Origin: Novosphingobium sp. G106
GTDB taxonomy: Bacteria; Pseudomonadota; Alphaproteobacteria; Sphingomonadales; Sphingomonadaceae
DNA length: 64,000 nucleotides
Assembly: GCF_019075875.1 (NCBI RefSeq)
Contig: NZ_JAHOOZ010000001.1
Location: forward strand, 5,584,001 to 5,648,000
Reading direction: 5' to 3'
Under the pieces are notes generated by a model that saw only the letters and a list, made by a program, of their open reading frames with translations, did no database searches and had not been told where the DNA came from. Made by a program: the position numbers and the translations under genes. Positions 1 through 9,063 of this stretch are shown here, one piece after another. How positions within the stretch are numbered: position 1 is the first letter of the stretch; every line of letters begins with the position of its first letter.

Positions 1-118
1 CATCGACGGCAGCTTCGGCCAGACGCGGGGACGATATAGCGGCGCGCGCAGGCTAACCGCCTTGCTGCACAACCATCCGGCCGATACCCAGCTGCGAAAA
101 GAAGGAGCATTTTTATGA
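1..118 (+). other. Window edge; possible 3' end of an upstream gene
   Basis: One frame stays open from base 2 to a TGA at 116-118 that overlaps the ATG of the next gene, so this could be the tail of an upstream reading frame. The two other forward frames close at 37-39 and near 52-54. Too short to name. The sequence just before the next gene holds its ribosome-binding site, AAGGAG at 102-107. Confidence 0.2.
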
Positions 119-1206
119 AGGCGGCGGTCCTGCGCGAGAGATCGGCACCCCTCGTGATCGAGGACTTGACGATCGCCAAGCCGAAAGGCCGTGAAGTCCT
201 CGTTCGGGTGACCGCGGTGGGCCTTTGTCATTCCGACATGCACGTGATCGATGGCGGCGCGCCGCTGCCCTTGCCGATCGTGCTGGGTCACGAGGTTGCC
301 GGCGTGGTCGAGCAAGTCGGCGCGGACGTGCACCGGCTGAAGGCCGGCGATCACGTCGTCGTCTGCCTGGCCTTCCATTGCGGCCATTGCGAGCAGTGCG
401 AGAGCGGGCACAGCAACCGCTGCCTGCCGCCCGAGGCAATGCGAGGCGAAAGCGAGGAGCCGCGCCTGCGTGATGCTGCCGGCGCGGCTATCGGCCAGTT
501 CACCAACATCGGCGGCTTTGCCGAGCAGGTCCTCGTCCATGAAAGCGGCTGCGTTGCAATTCGCCGCGACATTCCGTTCGACAGGGCGGCGCTGATCGGT
601 TGCGGCGTCACCACCGGCGTCGGTGCGGCGGTGCGCAGCGCACGAGTCCGGCCCGGCGAGACCGTGGCGATAATCGGCTGCGGCGGCGTCGGCCTTTCGG
701 CGATCAACGGCGCCGCGATTGCCGGCGCGGGCCGGATCATCGCCATCGATCGCCTGCCGCTGAAGCTCGAGATGGCCAGGCGCTTCGGTGCGACCGACGT
801 CGTTGATGCCTCGGCGGGAAGCGTGGTCGAGCAGGTCAAGGAGATCACCGGCGGGCGCGGCGTCGATCACGCGATCGAATGCGTCGGCCGCCAGGTAACG
901 ATCGAGGATGGCTTCAGGATGCTCGGCAAGGGTGGCACCGCGACCATCGTCGGCGTCACCTCGCGCCAGACCACGATCGAGCTGTCGCCGCTATTGATGA
1001 TGCTCGGCGAGAAGCGCGTGCAGGGCTCCTACATGGGCGGCGTGCGCACCTTGATCGACATCCCGCGCTATGCCGATCTCTACATGCAGGGGCGGCTCAA
1101 TCTCGACGAACTGGTCTCGCAGCGGCTGACGCTGGCGCAGATCAACCAGGGGTTCGCGGACATGCTGAAGGGCGAAGTGGCGCGATCGGTGGTGGTGTTC
1201 GACTGA
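115..1206 (+). CDS. Zinc-dependent alcohol dehydrogenase (MDR superfamily)
   Basis: Cytosolic NAD(P)-linked oxidation of an alcohol or the reverse reduction; substrate unknown. The 363-residue length is typical of medium-chain dehydrogenases. Visible are the catalytic-zinc ligands Cys38 and the GHE motif with His59-Glu60, a structural-zinc set Cys89/Cys92/Cys95/Cys103, and a Rossmann glycine motif GCGGVG near residues 188-193. AAGGAG lies 7 nt before the ATG. It is followed by a strong terminator, so it is probably its own transcription unit or the last gene of one that starts outside the window. The acyl-CoA genes that begin at 2461 suggest a role in alcohol or terpenoid oxidation, but that is inference from neighbourhood only. 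Confidence 0.9.
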   Translation: MKAAVLRERSAPLVIEDLTIAKPKGREVLVRVTAVGLCHSDMHVIDGGAPLPLPIVLGHEVAGVVEQVGADVHRLKAGDHVVVCLAFHCGHCEQCESGHSNRCLPPEAMRGESEEPRLRDAAGAAIGQFTNIGGFAEQVLVHESGCVAIRRDIPFDRAALIGCGVTTGVGAAVRSARVRPGETVAIIGCGGVGLSAINGAAIAGAGRIIAIDRLPLKLEMARRFGATDVVDASAGSVVEQVKEITGGRGVDHAIECVGRQVTIEDGFRMLGKGGTATIVGVTSRQTTIELSPLLMMLGEKRVQGSYMGGVRTLIDIPRYADLYMQGRLNLDELVSQRLTLAQINQGFADMLKGEVARSVVVFD

Positions 1207-1216
1207 CGTGCAAGCG

Positions 1217-1252
1217 AAAGGCGCCGCCAACCCTAGGGTCGGCGGCGCCTTT
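1217..1252. terminator. Bidirectional rho-independent terminator
   Basis: A perfect 12-bp inverted repeat, AAAGGCGCCGCC and GGCGGCGCCTTT, encloses a 12-nt loop. It sits between the convergent ends of the alcohol dehydrogenase and the PEP-CTERM gene, with A-runs on the left and T-runs on the right, so it can serve both strands. Confidence 0.88.
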
Positions 1253-1269
1253 GATCGTGCCCCGGCCGA

Positions 1270-1986
1270 TCAGGCGTAGGAAACGCTGACCCGCTGGCGG
1301 CGGCGCATCGCGGCACCCGCGAAGCCGATGCCGAGGATCATCATCGCCCAGGTCGAGGGTTCGGGAACGCTGTTCGAGAAGATCTCGATGGCCGAGTTGG
1401 CTTTTTCACCGTTGTTGCCAACTTCGCCGATGTACAGCCAGAGGCCATTCAACTTCACCGCGCTGGTGAGATTGAACATGATCTGGCCGTTGTCACCGAG
1501 GCTCAGGAAGCCGGCGGGCAGCGTAGTGCTCGAGTCGGCGTCGAAGGCACCCAGCGTCGCGATCGAATTGTCGAAGACGTTCGCCCCCGTGGTCCCGAAC
1601 AGTCTGGCATTGACAGTCGGACGCTGCGTTCCGGGCGTGAAGACCGTGCCGCCAGCCCCGAAATTGAAGACGCTGAGACCGGCCAGGCCGGCCACGCAGG
1701 CCGCCGTGGCGCAGGGTGACAGCGAAAGCTTGATCGCATCGAGATCGAAGCCCGAGAACTGCCCCGGCGAACCGCCCGTGAAGTTGCTGGCATCCCTGAT
1801 CAGGATCGACGTGACGTTGTCCCCATAAGCCGTCAGATCGGCCGCAAAGACAGCGGTATTCGCTGGATTGTCGCCCGTCACGCCGGAGAGCTTGGTCAGA
1901 GTCACCGTAGCGGCGGATACTTGGGTGGATACGAGGGTCAGTGCCGTTGCAAGGCACAGGGTGCTGAACCGGAATCTCTTCGTCAT
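1270..1986 (-). CDS. PEPxxWA-CTERM sorting-domain protein
   Basis: An exported protein of about 238 residues. It has a hydrophobic signal peptide ending near VSA, a Ser/Thr/Gly-rich body without a domain I recognise, and the C-terminal tail VPEPSTWAMMILGIGFAG followed by an arginine cluster. That tripartite tail (motif, hydrophobic helix, basic end) is the PEPxxWA-CTERM signal common in sphingomonads, which is associated with exosortase-type processing and the cell surface. An ATG 15 codons upstream is in frame, but AGGAGG lies 8 nt before the ATG at 1986 and the signal peptide begins there, so I use the inner start. No exosortase gene is in the window. Confidence 0.85.
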   Translation of the reverse strand: MTKRFRFSTLCLATALTLVSTQVSAATVTLTKLSGVTGDNPANTAVFAADLTAYGDNVTSILIRDASNFTGGSPGQFSGFDLDAIKLSLSPCATAACVAGLAGLSVFNFGAGGTVFTPGTQRPTVNARLFGTTGANVFDNSIATLGAFDADSSTTLPAGFLSLGDNGQIMFNLTSAVKLNGLWLYIGEVGNNGEKANSAIEIFSNSVPEPSTWAMMILGIGFAGAAMRRRQRVSVSYA

Positions 1987-2460
1987 GATCGGAGCCTCCT
2001 TTGGTGGGCCGATCATTAATCCAGAATTCATCCCCCAGCAATGATCGTCATCTTGTTAGCAAGGTGACGATCCCAGTGTTAGCAGCGTCTACTAACAGTT
2101 CTACCGCCGAACCGTCATGGTCTATTTTATGCTTAAACCCCTATTAACCTATTGAATGGTCCATAGATTGTTTGAGTCCTGAGACTTGCTTGCCGGATTG
2201 ACATTTATCATATGGCGCAATTTTCAGTAAAAATACGTAGACTTTCACCACGCCACTTTCTCTCTCTTCTTCGCTACCTGTTCGATACTGGCATTTGCTC
2301 CGCCAGAGGCGGGTTCGAGGCTGCCGCCAAGAGCGAGTTGGGATGGCCGCCACACCGGGCTAGCATGCGCGTTACACGCTTGCCGATTTCGGCTTCTGGT
2401 CGGATTAGATGGCAGCCTTCCGCGCGGGTGGCATCGCCTGGAAAGGTCATTGGAGAGGCC
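1987..2460. other. Divergent intergenic region
   Basis: About 470 bases between the start of the PEP-CTERM gene and the start of the acyl-CoA dehydrogenase. It is AT-richer than its surroundings at 2090-2290 and should hold promoters in both directions. The one clear structure is the hairpin at 2043-2072. No convincing gene: open frames here have no ribosome-binding site and no recognisable protein. Confidence 0.6.
2043..2072. promoter_or_regulatory. Long inverted repeat upstream of PEP-CTERM gene
   Basis: Thirteen paired positions (GATCGTCATCTTG with CAAGGTGACGATC, one G-T wobble) around the 4-nt loop TTAG. It lies about 57-87 bases upstream of the PEP-CTERM start codon. It could be an operator or a structured 5' leader; there is no T-run, so a simple terminator is less likely. 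Confidence 0.5.
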
Positions 2461-4666
2461 ATGCAACTCGACCCGTCCGAAGACCAGATCATGATGACCG
2501 ACATGTTCGCGCGCTTCCTCGACGCGGAAAGCCCGATCTCGCGGGTCCGCGAGGCGATCCCTGCGGGCGGCTTCGACTCAGGTCTGTGGCGCGGGCTGGC
2601 GGAGCAGGGGGGCGCTGTCGATCCGCGTGCCCGAGGCGATGGGCGGGCTGGGCCTCGGCCTGTTCGATGCGGCGCTGCTGATGGAGCAGGCGGGCCGCAC
2701 GCTGGTATCCGGCCCACTGGCCGAGGCGATCGTCGCCGCGCGGCTGCTGGCCCTGCTCGATCCCGACGACGCGACCGGTTTGCGCAATGGTATTGCGAGC
2801 GGCGCCAGCGTGGCGACGCTCGCCTTCCACGACGTAGCGGTCGCGCCCGATCAACTCGTAGCCGGCGGCGCGGTCGCCAATGCAGTAATCGTCCGTGATG
2901 GCGACGCGGTCGTGCTCGTGCGGCCGGGCCGGCAGCAGGCCGAACGCACTCTGGCTTCCACGCCGATCGCGCGACTGACGTTGTCGGGCGTAGAGCGGAC
3001 GGTGCTCGGCCGGGGTGCGGAGGCTATCGCGCTCCACGCTGCCGCTGTCGAGGAATGGAAGCTGCTGACCGCCTCGGCGCTCGCGGGGCTTTCCGTCGAG
3101 GCCATCCGCATCGCCTCCGCTTATGCCTGCGAGCGTGAGCAGTTCGGCCGCCCGATCGGCTCCTACCAAGGCGTATCGCATCCGCTGGCCGATGCGGTGG
3201 TCGAGGTCGATGCCGGCCGGCTGATGCTCTGGCGCGCGATCCGCGCCGCGGTCGACGGCGATGCCGATGCCGGCGAGCGCGTCTCGATCGCCGCCTGGTG
3301 GGCGGGGCAGGCCGCCGAGAAGGCGGTGGTGCGCGCACTCCACACCCACGGCGGCTATGGGCTGACGCTCGAATACGACATCCACCTGTTCAACCTGCGC
3401 TCGCGTGCCTGGCTACTCGTGCTGGGCGATCCCGAACTGCTGCTCGAGGAAGCGGCACGCCGGCGCTACCGCGGCGAGATCGCGAAGCTGCCTGATGCTG
3501 GCGCGATGAACGTCGAATACGGCCTGGGCGACGAGGCCGAAGCGCTGGCGCGGGAAACGCGCGATTTCTTCGAGGCGACGCTGACGCCGGAACTGCGCGC
3601 CAAGGCGCACTATTCCTATGGGGGCCACGATCCCGGCGTGCACAGGAAGCTGGCAGAGGCGGGGCTGCTCTATCCCGACTGGCCCGAGCGGATCGGCGGG
3701 CGCGGGGTCAGCACCTATGCGATGCAGGCCGCGCACAAGGTCTGGGAGGACTACGACTGGACCTCCCATCCGCACGGCACGACCAATATCATTGGCCTGA
3801 TGATCGACCGCTTCGGCACCGACCAGTGCAAGGCGGATATTCTCTCCAGGATCATCTCCGGCGATATCATCTGCAGCCTCGGCTACAGCGAGCCGGGCTC
3901 GGGCTCCGATGTCTTTGCTGCCAAGACCCGCGCGACGCGGCAGGCGGACGGCTCCTGGCGGATCGACGGCCAGAAGATGTTCACCAGCGGCGCCGAGCAC
4001 GGCGACTACGTCATCATGCTGGCCCGCACCGATCCCGAGGCGCCCAAGCACAAAGGCGTCTCGATGTTCATGGTGCCGCTGAACGTGCCGGGCGTGACGA
4101 TCCAGGAGGTCAAGACCTTCCAGGATGAGCGGACCAACATCACCTACTACGACGGGGTGCTGATTCCCGACGCTTACCGGCTGGGCGAGATCAACGGCGG
4201 CCTGGCGGTGATGTCGCTGGCGCTGGAGATCGAGCAGGGCATGAGCTTCGGGCCCTACCAGGAGCGCCTGCTCCATGCCGCCGAGCGGCTCTGCGGCAAG
4301 GCCATGCGCCACGGCAGGCCGGCGATCGAGGACCCGGCGGTGCAACTCCGGCTGACCCGGGTCTGGGCCAATGCCATCGCCTCGCAATGCCTGCACGACC
4401 GCATCCTGTGGGTCACCGCCGAGGGCAAGCAGAACCTCGCCTATGGCCCCGCGGTCAAGCTGTTCTCTGCCGAGGCCTACCGTGCGGATGCCTTCGACCT
4501 GTTGAGCCTGACCGCGCCGGAATCGCTGGCTTTCGCGGACAAGGACGCTGCTTTCATCAACCAGTGCTACCGCCACTCGCAAGTCGCCACGGTCTATGGC
4601 GGCACCAGCGAGGTGCAGCGCAGTCAGGTTGCCGAAAAGCAGCTCGGTTTGCCGCGGACGCGTTAG
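2461..4666 (+). CDS. Two-domain acyl-CoA dehydrogenase, frameshifted
   Basis: Reads as one protein of about 734 residues if one base is removed. The N-terminal half is a short, degenerate acyl-CoA dehydrogenase-like domain. The C-terminal half is a full FAD-dependent domain with the substrate-loop signature GYSEPGSGSD and the C-terminal signature YGGTSEVQR. The frame breaks at the six-G run 2607-2612: five Gs restore continuous coding into the PEAMGGLGLG segment. Such fused dehydrogenases oxidise acyl-CoA side chains; the substrate is not evident. It starts at the ATG at 2461, which begins the typical MQLDPSEDQ segment, and is followed by enoyl-CoA hydratase, ligase and thioesterase-like genes, consistent with a beta-oxidation operon. 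A smaller intact product could start at 2627. Confidence 0.8.
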
Positions 4667-4770
4667 CGAAGAGGAGGCGGTATCGTCCCCCCGATGATCT
4701 GCGCGGCCGATATGGACAAGCCGGGCAGCCGCAAGGTCAATGGCGTAAACCGGCTGTAGGAGAGGCCCGG

Positions 4771-5556
4771 ATGAGTTCCGATTCCGATATCGTCGTCGAG
4801 CGCCTGGGCAAGGTCGCGCGCATCACGCTTAACCGTCCTGCGCAGATGAACGCCTTCACGCTCGACATGACTCTGGCTTTGCCGCGGCTGATTCAGGCGG
4901 AGATCGACGCGGGCGCGCGGGCGATCATCCTCACCGGTGCGGGCGGCAACTTCAGCTCGGGCGCCGACATCGCGCCTGCCGGGGTCGGGACGGGCCAGAT
5001 CGACGTGCGTGCGCGAATGGAGGACTGCTACAACCCGCTGGCGCGCTTCCTGATGGAACTGCCCGTGCCGCTGGTGACGGCGATCGACGGCGCGGCGGCC
5101 GGGGGCGGGGCCTCGCTGGCGCTGGCGGGGGACATCGTCGTCGCCGGGCGATCCTCCTACGTCATGCTGGCCTTCGTCCGCCGCGGGCTTGTGCCCGACG
5201 TCGGCGTGACCTGGCTGGTGGCCAGCGCCGTGGGCCGGCTGCGCGCGATGAAGATGGCGCTGCTCGGCGACAAGATGCCTGCCGAGGAAGCGCTCGCCGC
5301 GGGCCTTGTCTCCGAAGTTGTCGACGACGATCAGGTCATGGCACGCGCGGAAGAGATCGCCGAGCGGCTGGCCGAGATGCCGACGCGCACGCTCGCGATG
5401 ATCCGGAGCCAGGTGAACGTTGCGGTCAATGCGGGCTTCGAGGCCTCGCTCGATGCCGAGCGCGACAACCAGGTCGCCGTGACCAGGACTCGCGACTTCA
5501 AGGAAGGCATCGCCGCCTTCAAGGAAAAGCGCAAACCCGTGTTTACCGGAGAATGA
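4771..5556 (+). CDS. Enoyl-CoA hydratase/isomerase family protein
   Basis: A crotonase-fold enzyme of about 261 residues that would hydrate or isomerise an enoyl-CoA in the cytosol. Characteristic segments are the substrate/oxyanion strand GGNFSSGADIAP and the helix start DGAAAGGGASLALAGD. An AGGAGAG site precedes the ATG at 4771. The frame is open far upstream into the dehydrogenase gene, but the family N-terminus begins here. The dehydrogenase ends 104 bases upstream and the acyl-CoA ligase starts 42 bases downstream, so co-transcription is likely. Confidence 0.88.
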   Translation: MSSDSDIVVERLGKVARITLNRPAQMNAFTLDMTLALPRLIQAEIDAGARAIILTGAGGNFSSGADIAPAGVGTGQIDVRARMEDCYNPLARFLMELPVPLVTAIDGAAAGGGASLALAGDIVVAGRSSYVMLAFVRRGLVPDVGVTWLVASAVGRLRAMKMALLGDKMPAEEALAAGLVSEVVDDDQVMARAEEIAERLAEMPTRTLAMIRSQVNVAVNAGFEASLDAERDNQVAVTRTRDFKEGIAAFKEKRKPVFTGE

Positions 5557-5598
5557 ACCGCGTCTATTGCAATTTGTGAATCCACAAGGAGCCTGCGC

Positions 5599-7155
5599 GT
5601 GACCGATCTTCTCCACCAAGCCCCGACCGGTTCCGACTTCGTCGTCCAGGCGCTCTCGCGCGACCTCGACCGGCTGGTGGCGATCGGCACGAAGGGCGAG
5701 CGTCTGACCGCGCGCGGGCTCGCCGAGGGGATCAGCCGGATGCAGCAGGTGTTCGAAAGCCTCGAGCCGCGGCCGCGCCGCGCGGCGCTGCTCTCGCGCA
5801 ATCGGCTCGACATTCTGCCGGTCAACAGTGGCCTGGCCTTCGCCGGCGTGGTGGCGACGGCGCTGCACCCGATGGGCTCGGTCGATGACTATCTCTATGT
5901 GCTGGAAGACGCTGAGGTCGATCTTCTGATCTACGACGCCGACCACTACGAGGAGACCGCAGCGGCGCTGAAGGCGTGCGCGCCGGGCCTTAAGCATGTC
6001 CTTGCGATGGGCGGCGAAGGCGTAGGAAGGAATATCGGAGAGGCGGCCGCCGCCTTCGCTCCCAAGCCGCTGACGGCGCCCGTCGTCGCGCCGGACAGCC
6101 TGTCGCGCATCGCCTATTCGGGCGGCACCACGGGCAAGCCCAAGGGGATCATGTGCTCGCACGGCTCCACGGCGACCTCGACTTTGATCCAGCTCACCAG
6201 CTGGGAATGCCCGAGCACTTTCCGCCACCTGATCTGCGCGCCGCTGAGCCATGCCGGCGCCTCGATGTTCAACCTGATCCTGCTCAAGGGCGGCTACATG
6301 GTCGTTGTCCCGGGCTTCGAGCCGGTCGCGGTGATGCAGGCGATCCAGGAGCATCGGATCACTTCGGTGCTGATGGTGCCGACGATGGTCATCGCCATGA
6401 TCGATCACCCACGCTTCGCCGAGTTCGACCTGTCGAGCCTGGAGATCATCTACTACGGCGCCTCGGCCTTTCCTGCGGCGCGGCTCAAGGATGCGATCGG
6501 CAAGCTCGGCTCGATCTTCTTCCAGTTCTACGGTCAGGCAGAAGCGCCGATGTCGGTCACCGTCATGCGGCGCGACGAGCATCTGGTCGACAGTGCCGAG
6601 CGGCTGGCGAGCTGCGGCCGGCCGACGCCGCTGGTCCGCGTCGCGCTGATGGACGACGACCTGAACGAGGTGCCCGTCGGCACACCCGGCGAGATCTGCG
6701 TGCAGGGGCCGTTGGTGAACCTCGGCTATCTGAACAAGCCCGAGGAGACCGAGAAGGTCTTCGAAGGCGGCTGGCTGCATACCGGCGATGTCGCCATTCG
6801 CGGCGAGGACGGTTTCTTCCGCATCGTGGACCGCAAGAAGGACATGATCGTCACCGGCGGTTTCAACGTCTTCGCGCGCGAGGTGGAGGACGTGCTGACC
6901 GAGCATCCCTCGGTCCGCCAGGCAGCGGTGATCGGCGTGCCCGATCCTAAGTGGGGCGAGGCGGTCAAGGCGATCGTCGTGCTGGAGCCGGGCGCGAACG
7001 TCGACGAGAAGGTGCTGATCGCCAGCGTGCGCGAGCGCAAGGGGTCCGTGCAGGCACCCAAGAGCGTCGAATTCGTCGACGCGCTGCCCGTCACGCCGCT
7101 CGGCAAGCCTGACAAGAAGGCGCTGCGCATGCGCTATGCGGCGGTTGCCGCGTGA
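5599..7155 (+). CDS. AMP-dependent acyl-CoA synthetase/ligase
   Basis: Activates a carboxylic acid to its CoA thioester through an acyl-adenylate. The 518 residues carry the ANL-superfamily P-loop-like motif YSGGTTGKPKG, the adenine-binding segment YGQAE, the GWLHTGD motif, the hinge DRKKDM, and the C-terminal lysine motif PLGKPDKK. The start is GTG with an AAGGAG site 12 nt upstream. It is the entry enzyme of the catabolic run and overlaps the next gene by four bases (GTGA), a sign of translational coupling. Substrate class cannot be read from sequence alone; bile-acid, steroid, terpenoid or medium-chain acids are all possible. Confidence 0.9.
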   Translation: MTDLLHQAPTGSDFVVQALSRDLDRLVAIGTKGERLTARGLAEGISRMQQVFESLEPRPRRAALLSRNRLDILPVNSGLAFAGVVATALHPMGSVDDYLYVLEDAEVDLLIYDADHYEETAAALKACAPGLKHVLAMGGEGVGRNIGEAAAAFAPKPLTAPVVAPDSLSRIAYSGGTTGKPKGIMCSHGSTATSTLIQLTSWECPSTFRHLICAPLSHAGASMFNLILLKGGYMVVVPGFEPVAVMQAIQEHRITSVLMVPTMVIAMIDHPRFAEFDLSSLEIIYYGASAFPAARLKDAIGKLGSIFFQFYGQAEAPMSVTVMRRDEHLVDSAERLASCGRPTPLVRVALMDDDLNEVPVGTPGEICVQGPLVNLGYLNKPEETEKVFEGGWLHTGDVAIRGEDGFFRIVDRKKDMIVTGGFNVFAREVEDVLTEHPSVRQAAVIGVPDPKWGEAVKAIVVLEPGANVDEKVLIASVRERKGSVQAPKSVEFVDALPVTPLGKPDKKALRMRYAAVAA

Positions 7156-7950
7156 GCCCAGACGCCGAACCCTTCTTCCAACGTGATGGCGACCGGCTGG
7201 TTGCGACATGGCAGGCGCGCGGGCCGTGGAAGGCGAACTCGCTGCACGGGCGCGTGATCGCCGGGCTGCTCGCCGCCGAGATCGAGCGCAACCACGGCGA
7301 TCCCGAGCTGATGCCCGTGCGCCTGACCGTCGACATGTACCGTGCGCCGTCGATGGAGCCGCTGCATGTCGAGACGCGCATCGTCCGCGACGGCCACCGG
7401 ATCAAGGTGATCGACGCCGACCTGATCTCCGAGGGGCGCAGCGCCGGCCGCGCCACCTGCCAGATGCTGCGGCTGGGCGAAAAGCCAGAAGGCGAGGCCT
7501 GGCGCGGCGACGTATGGGACGCACCCGCACCGGACAGCCTGCCCGCAGCGAGGCCGGGGCCGGGAATCGATGGACGGTGCCTGGGAACTGCGCTGGATTT
7601 CCGGCCGGCTCGGCGAAATCGGCCAGCGCCGGGTCTGGATGCGCGAGCTGCGCGCGATGATCGGCGGCGAGCCGCTGACCCCGTTCCAGCGCGTCGCCGG
7701 GGGGGTCGACTACGTTAGCCCGCTCGCCAATGTCGGGACGCTCGGCAACTACAGCTACATCAATTCGGACCTGACGATGTACCTCCATCGCCTGCCGGTG
7801 GGCGAGTGGATTGGCTATGAATCCCTGGGTCACGAGGCGAGCGATGGCATCGCCCTGGGCCACTGCAACATCTACGACGTGGAAGGCCGCATCGGCTGGG
7901 GATCGGCTTGCGCGATCGCGCAGGGGACCAGGCTGCCCGTCAAGGGCTGA
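7152..7950 (+). CDS. Acyl-CoA thioesterase-like (double hot-dog) protein, frameshifted
   Basis: Reads as one protein of about 265 residues when one base is removed near 7554-7570. The first half (PWKANSLHGR, then a VETRIVRDGHRIKV strand) and the second half (PVGEWIGYES, then a GWGSACAIAQGTRLP end) match the two hot-dog repeats of acyl-CoA thioesterase family proteins. Both halves use the same codon style and are joined across GC-rich sequence, so I treat them as one gene with an indel. GTG start overlaps the ligase stop. Likely role: hydrolysis or binding of acyl-CoA intermediates of the pathway. Confidence 0.7.
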
Positions 7951-7962
7951 GGGGGAAGCGCA

Positions 7963-9063
7963 ATGCTGAGCAAGGCCGACGACTATCCGGTCCACCAGAC
8001 GCCCGATCCGATTGCCCATTCGGGCGTCGACCGGAATTTCTACGATCGCTATTTCTTCAACGGCTATTCGCCCGATGGCCGCGTCTTCTTCGGCGCGGCG
8101 CTGGGGGTCTATCCGCAGCTCGGCGTGATGGACGCGGCTTTCGCGATCCGCATCGAGGGGCGGCAGTACAACCTCCATGCCTCGCGCCATCTGAACTGGG
8201 ACCGGACCGATACGCAGGTCGGGCCAATCCGGATCGAAGTGATCGAGCCGCTGCAGAGCCTGCGGATCACCGTGGCCGACAACGAGCACGGTATCAGCGC
8301 CGAGCTGACCTTTGACGGCCGCCACGCGCCGATCGAGGAGCCGCGCCACACACGCTGGGCCGGCACCCGGCTCTACATGGACGTGACCCGTCTGACCCAG
8401 CTCGGCAGCTACACCGGCTGGGTGCGCGCCGGCGGGCAGGAGGTACGGTTCGGGGAAGGCGAATGCCTCGGTACACGCGACCGGTCCTGGGGCATCCGCG
8501 CGATCGGCATGCGCGATCCTCAGCCCGCCGCGCCGCCGATCCCCGCGCAGTTCCACTGGTACTGGGTGCCCGCGCAGTTCGCGGACCGCGTGATGCACTT
8601 CTACATCAACGAGGACGAACTGGGCGACGTGTGGAATCTCGGCATGATCGTCGTGAAGGACGGCGAGGCGCCCGAACGGCTGCGCGAGGCGCGGATAGAG
8701 CCGGTGTTAGCGCCGGGCACCCGCTGGCCCACGGGCGGTGTCATCACCGCACGTGACAAAGCAGGTGGCGAGTACCGGGTCGAGCTTTCATCGCAGCGCC
8801 GGTTCTACCTCTACGGGCTCGGCTACACGCATCCCGAATGGGGCCATGGCGTCAACAAGGGACCGCTGGCCGTGGGTTATGACGAATGCGGGGTCGACGA
8901 GGTCACGGTCTATGCGCCGCCGCATATCCACGCGCAGGCTTTCGCCACGGTGCGGATGACGACGCCCGAAGCGAAGGTCCTCCAAGGCATCGGCGCCTTC
9001 GAGTCCTTCGGCATGGGCCCGCACGCGCGGCTCGGTTTTAGCGAACTGTTCGCCGCACCCTAG
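7963..9063 (+). CDS. Conserved protein of unknown function, possibly lipocalin/CrtC-like
   Basis: A 366-residue soluble protein without signal peptide or membrane segment. It is rich in aromatic and beta-strand segments (FHWYWVPAQF, HFYINEDELGD). It resembles the roughly 350-370-residue conserved proteins found beside acyl-CoA and steroid-type catabolic genes in sphingomonads and mycobacteria (DUF7064/7065-like; recalled with low certainty). It starts 12 bases after the thioesterase-like gene behind a GGGGGAAG site, so it is the last gene of the catabolic operon. Its stop codon overlaps that of the opposite CAP-RTX gene. Confidence 0.6.
   Translation: MLSKADDYPVHQTPDPIAHSGVDRNFYDRYFFNGYSPDGRVFFGAALGVYPQLGVMDAAFAIRIEGRQYNLHASRHLNWDRTDTQVGPIRIEVIEPLQSLRITVADNEHGISAELTFDGRHAPIEEPRHTRWAGTRLYMDVTRLTQLGSYTGWVRAGGQEVRFGEGECLGTRDRSWGIRAIGMRDPQPAAPPIPAQFHWYWVPAQFADRVMHFYINEDELGDVWNLGMIVVKDGEAPERLREARIEPVLAPGTRWPTGGVITARDKAGGEYRVELSSQRRFYLYGLGYTHPEWGHGVNKGPLAVGYDECGVDEVTVYAPPHIHAQAFATVRMTTPEAKVLQGIGAFESFGMGPHARLGFSELFAAP

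Noticed and set aside
4663..7209. Very long antisense open frame (848 codons) opposite the hydratase and ligase genes
   Set aside because: It is an antisense shadow of two well-supported genes; its composition (Arg, His, Asp rich) follows from GC-rich codon third positions, and no domain or start site is seen.
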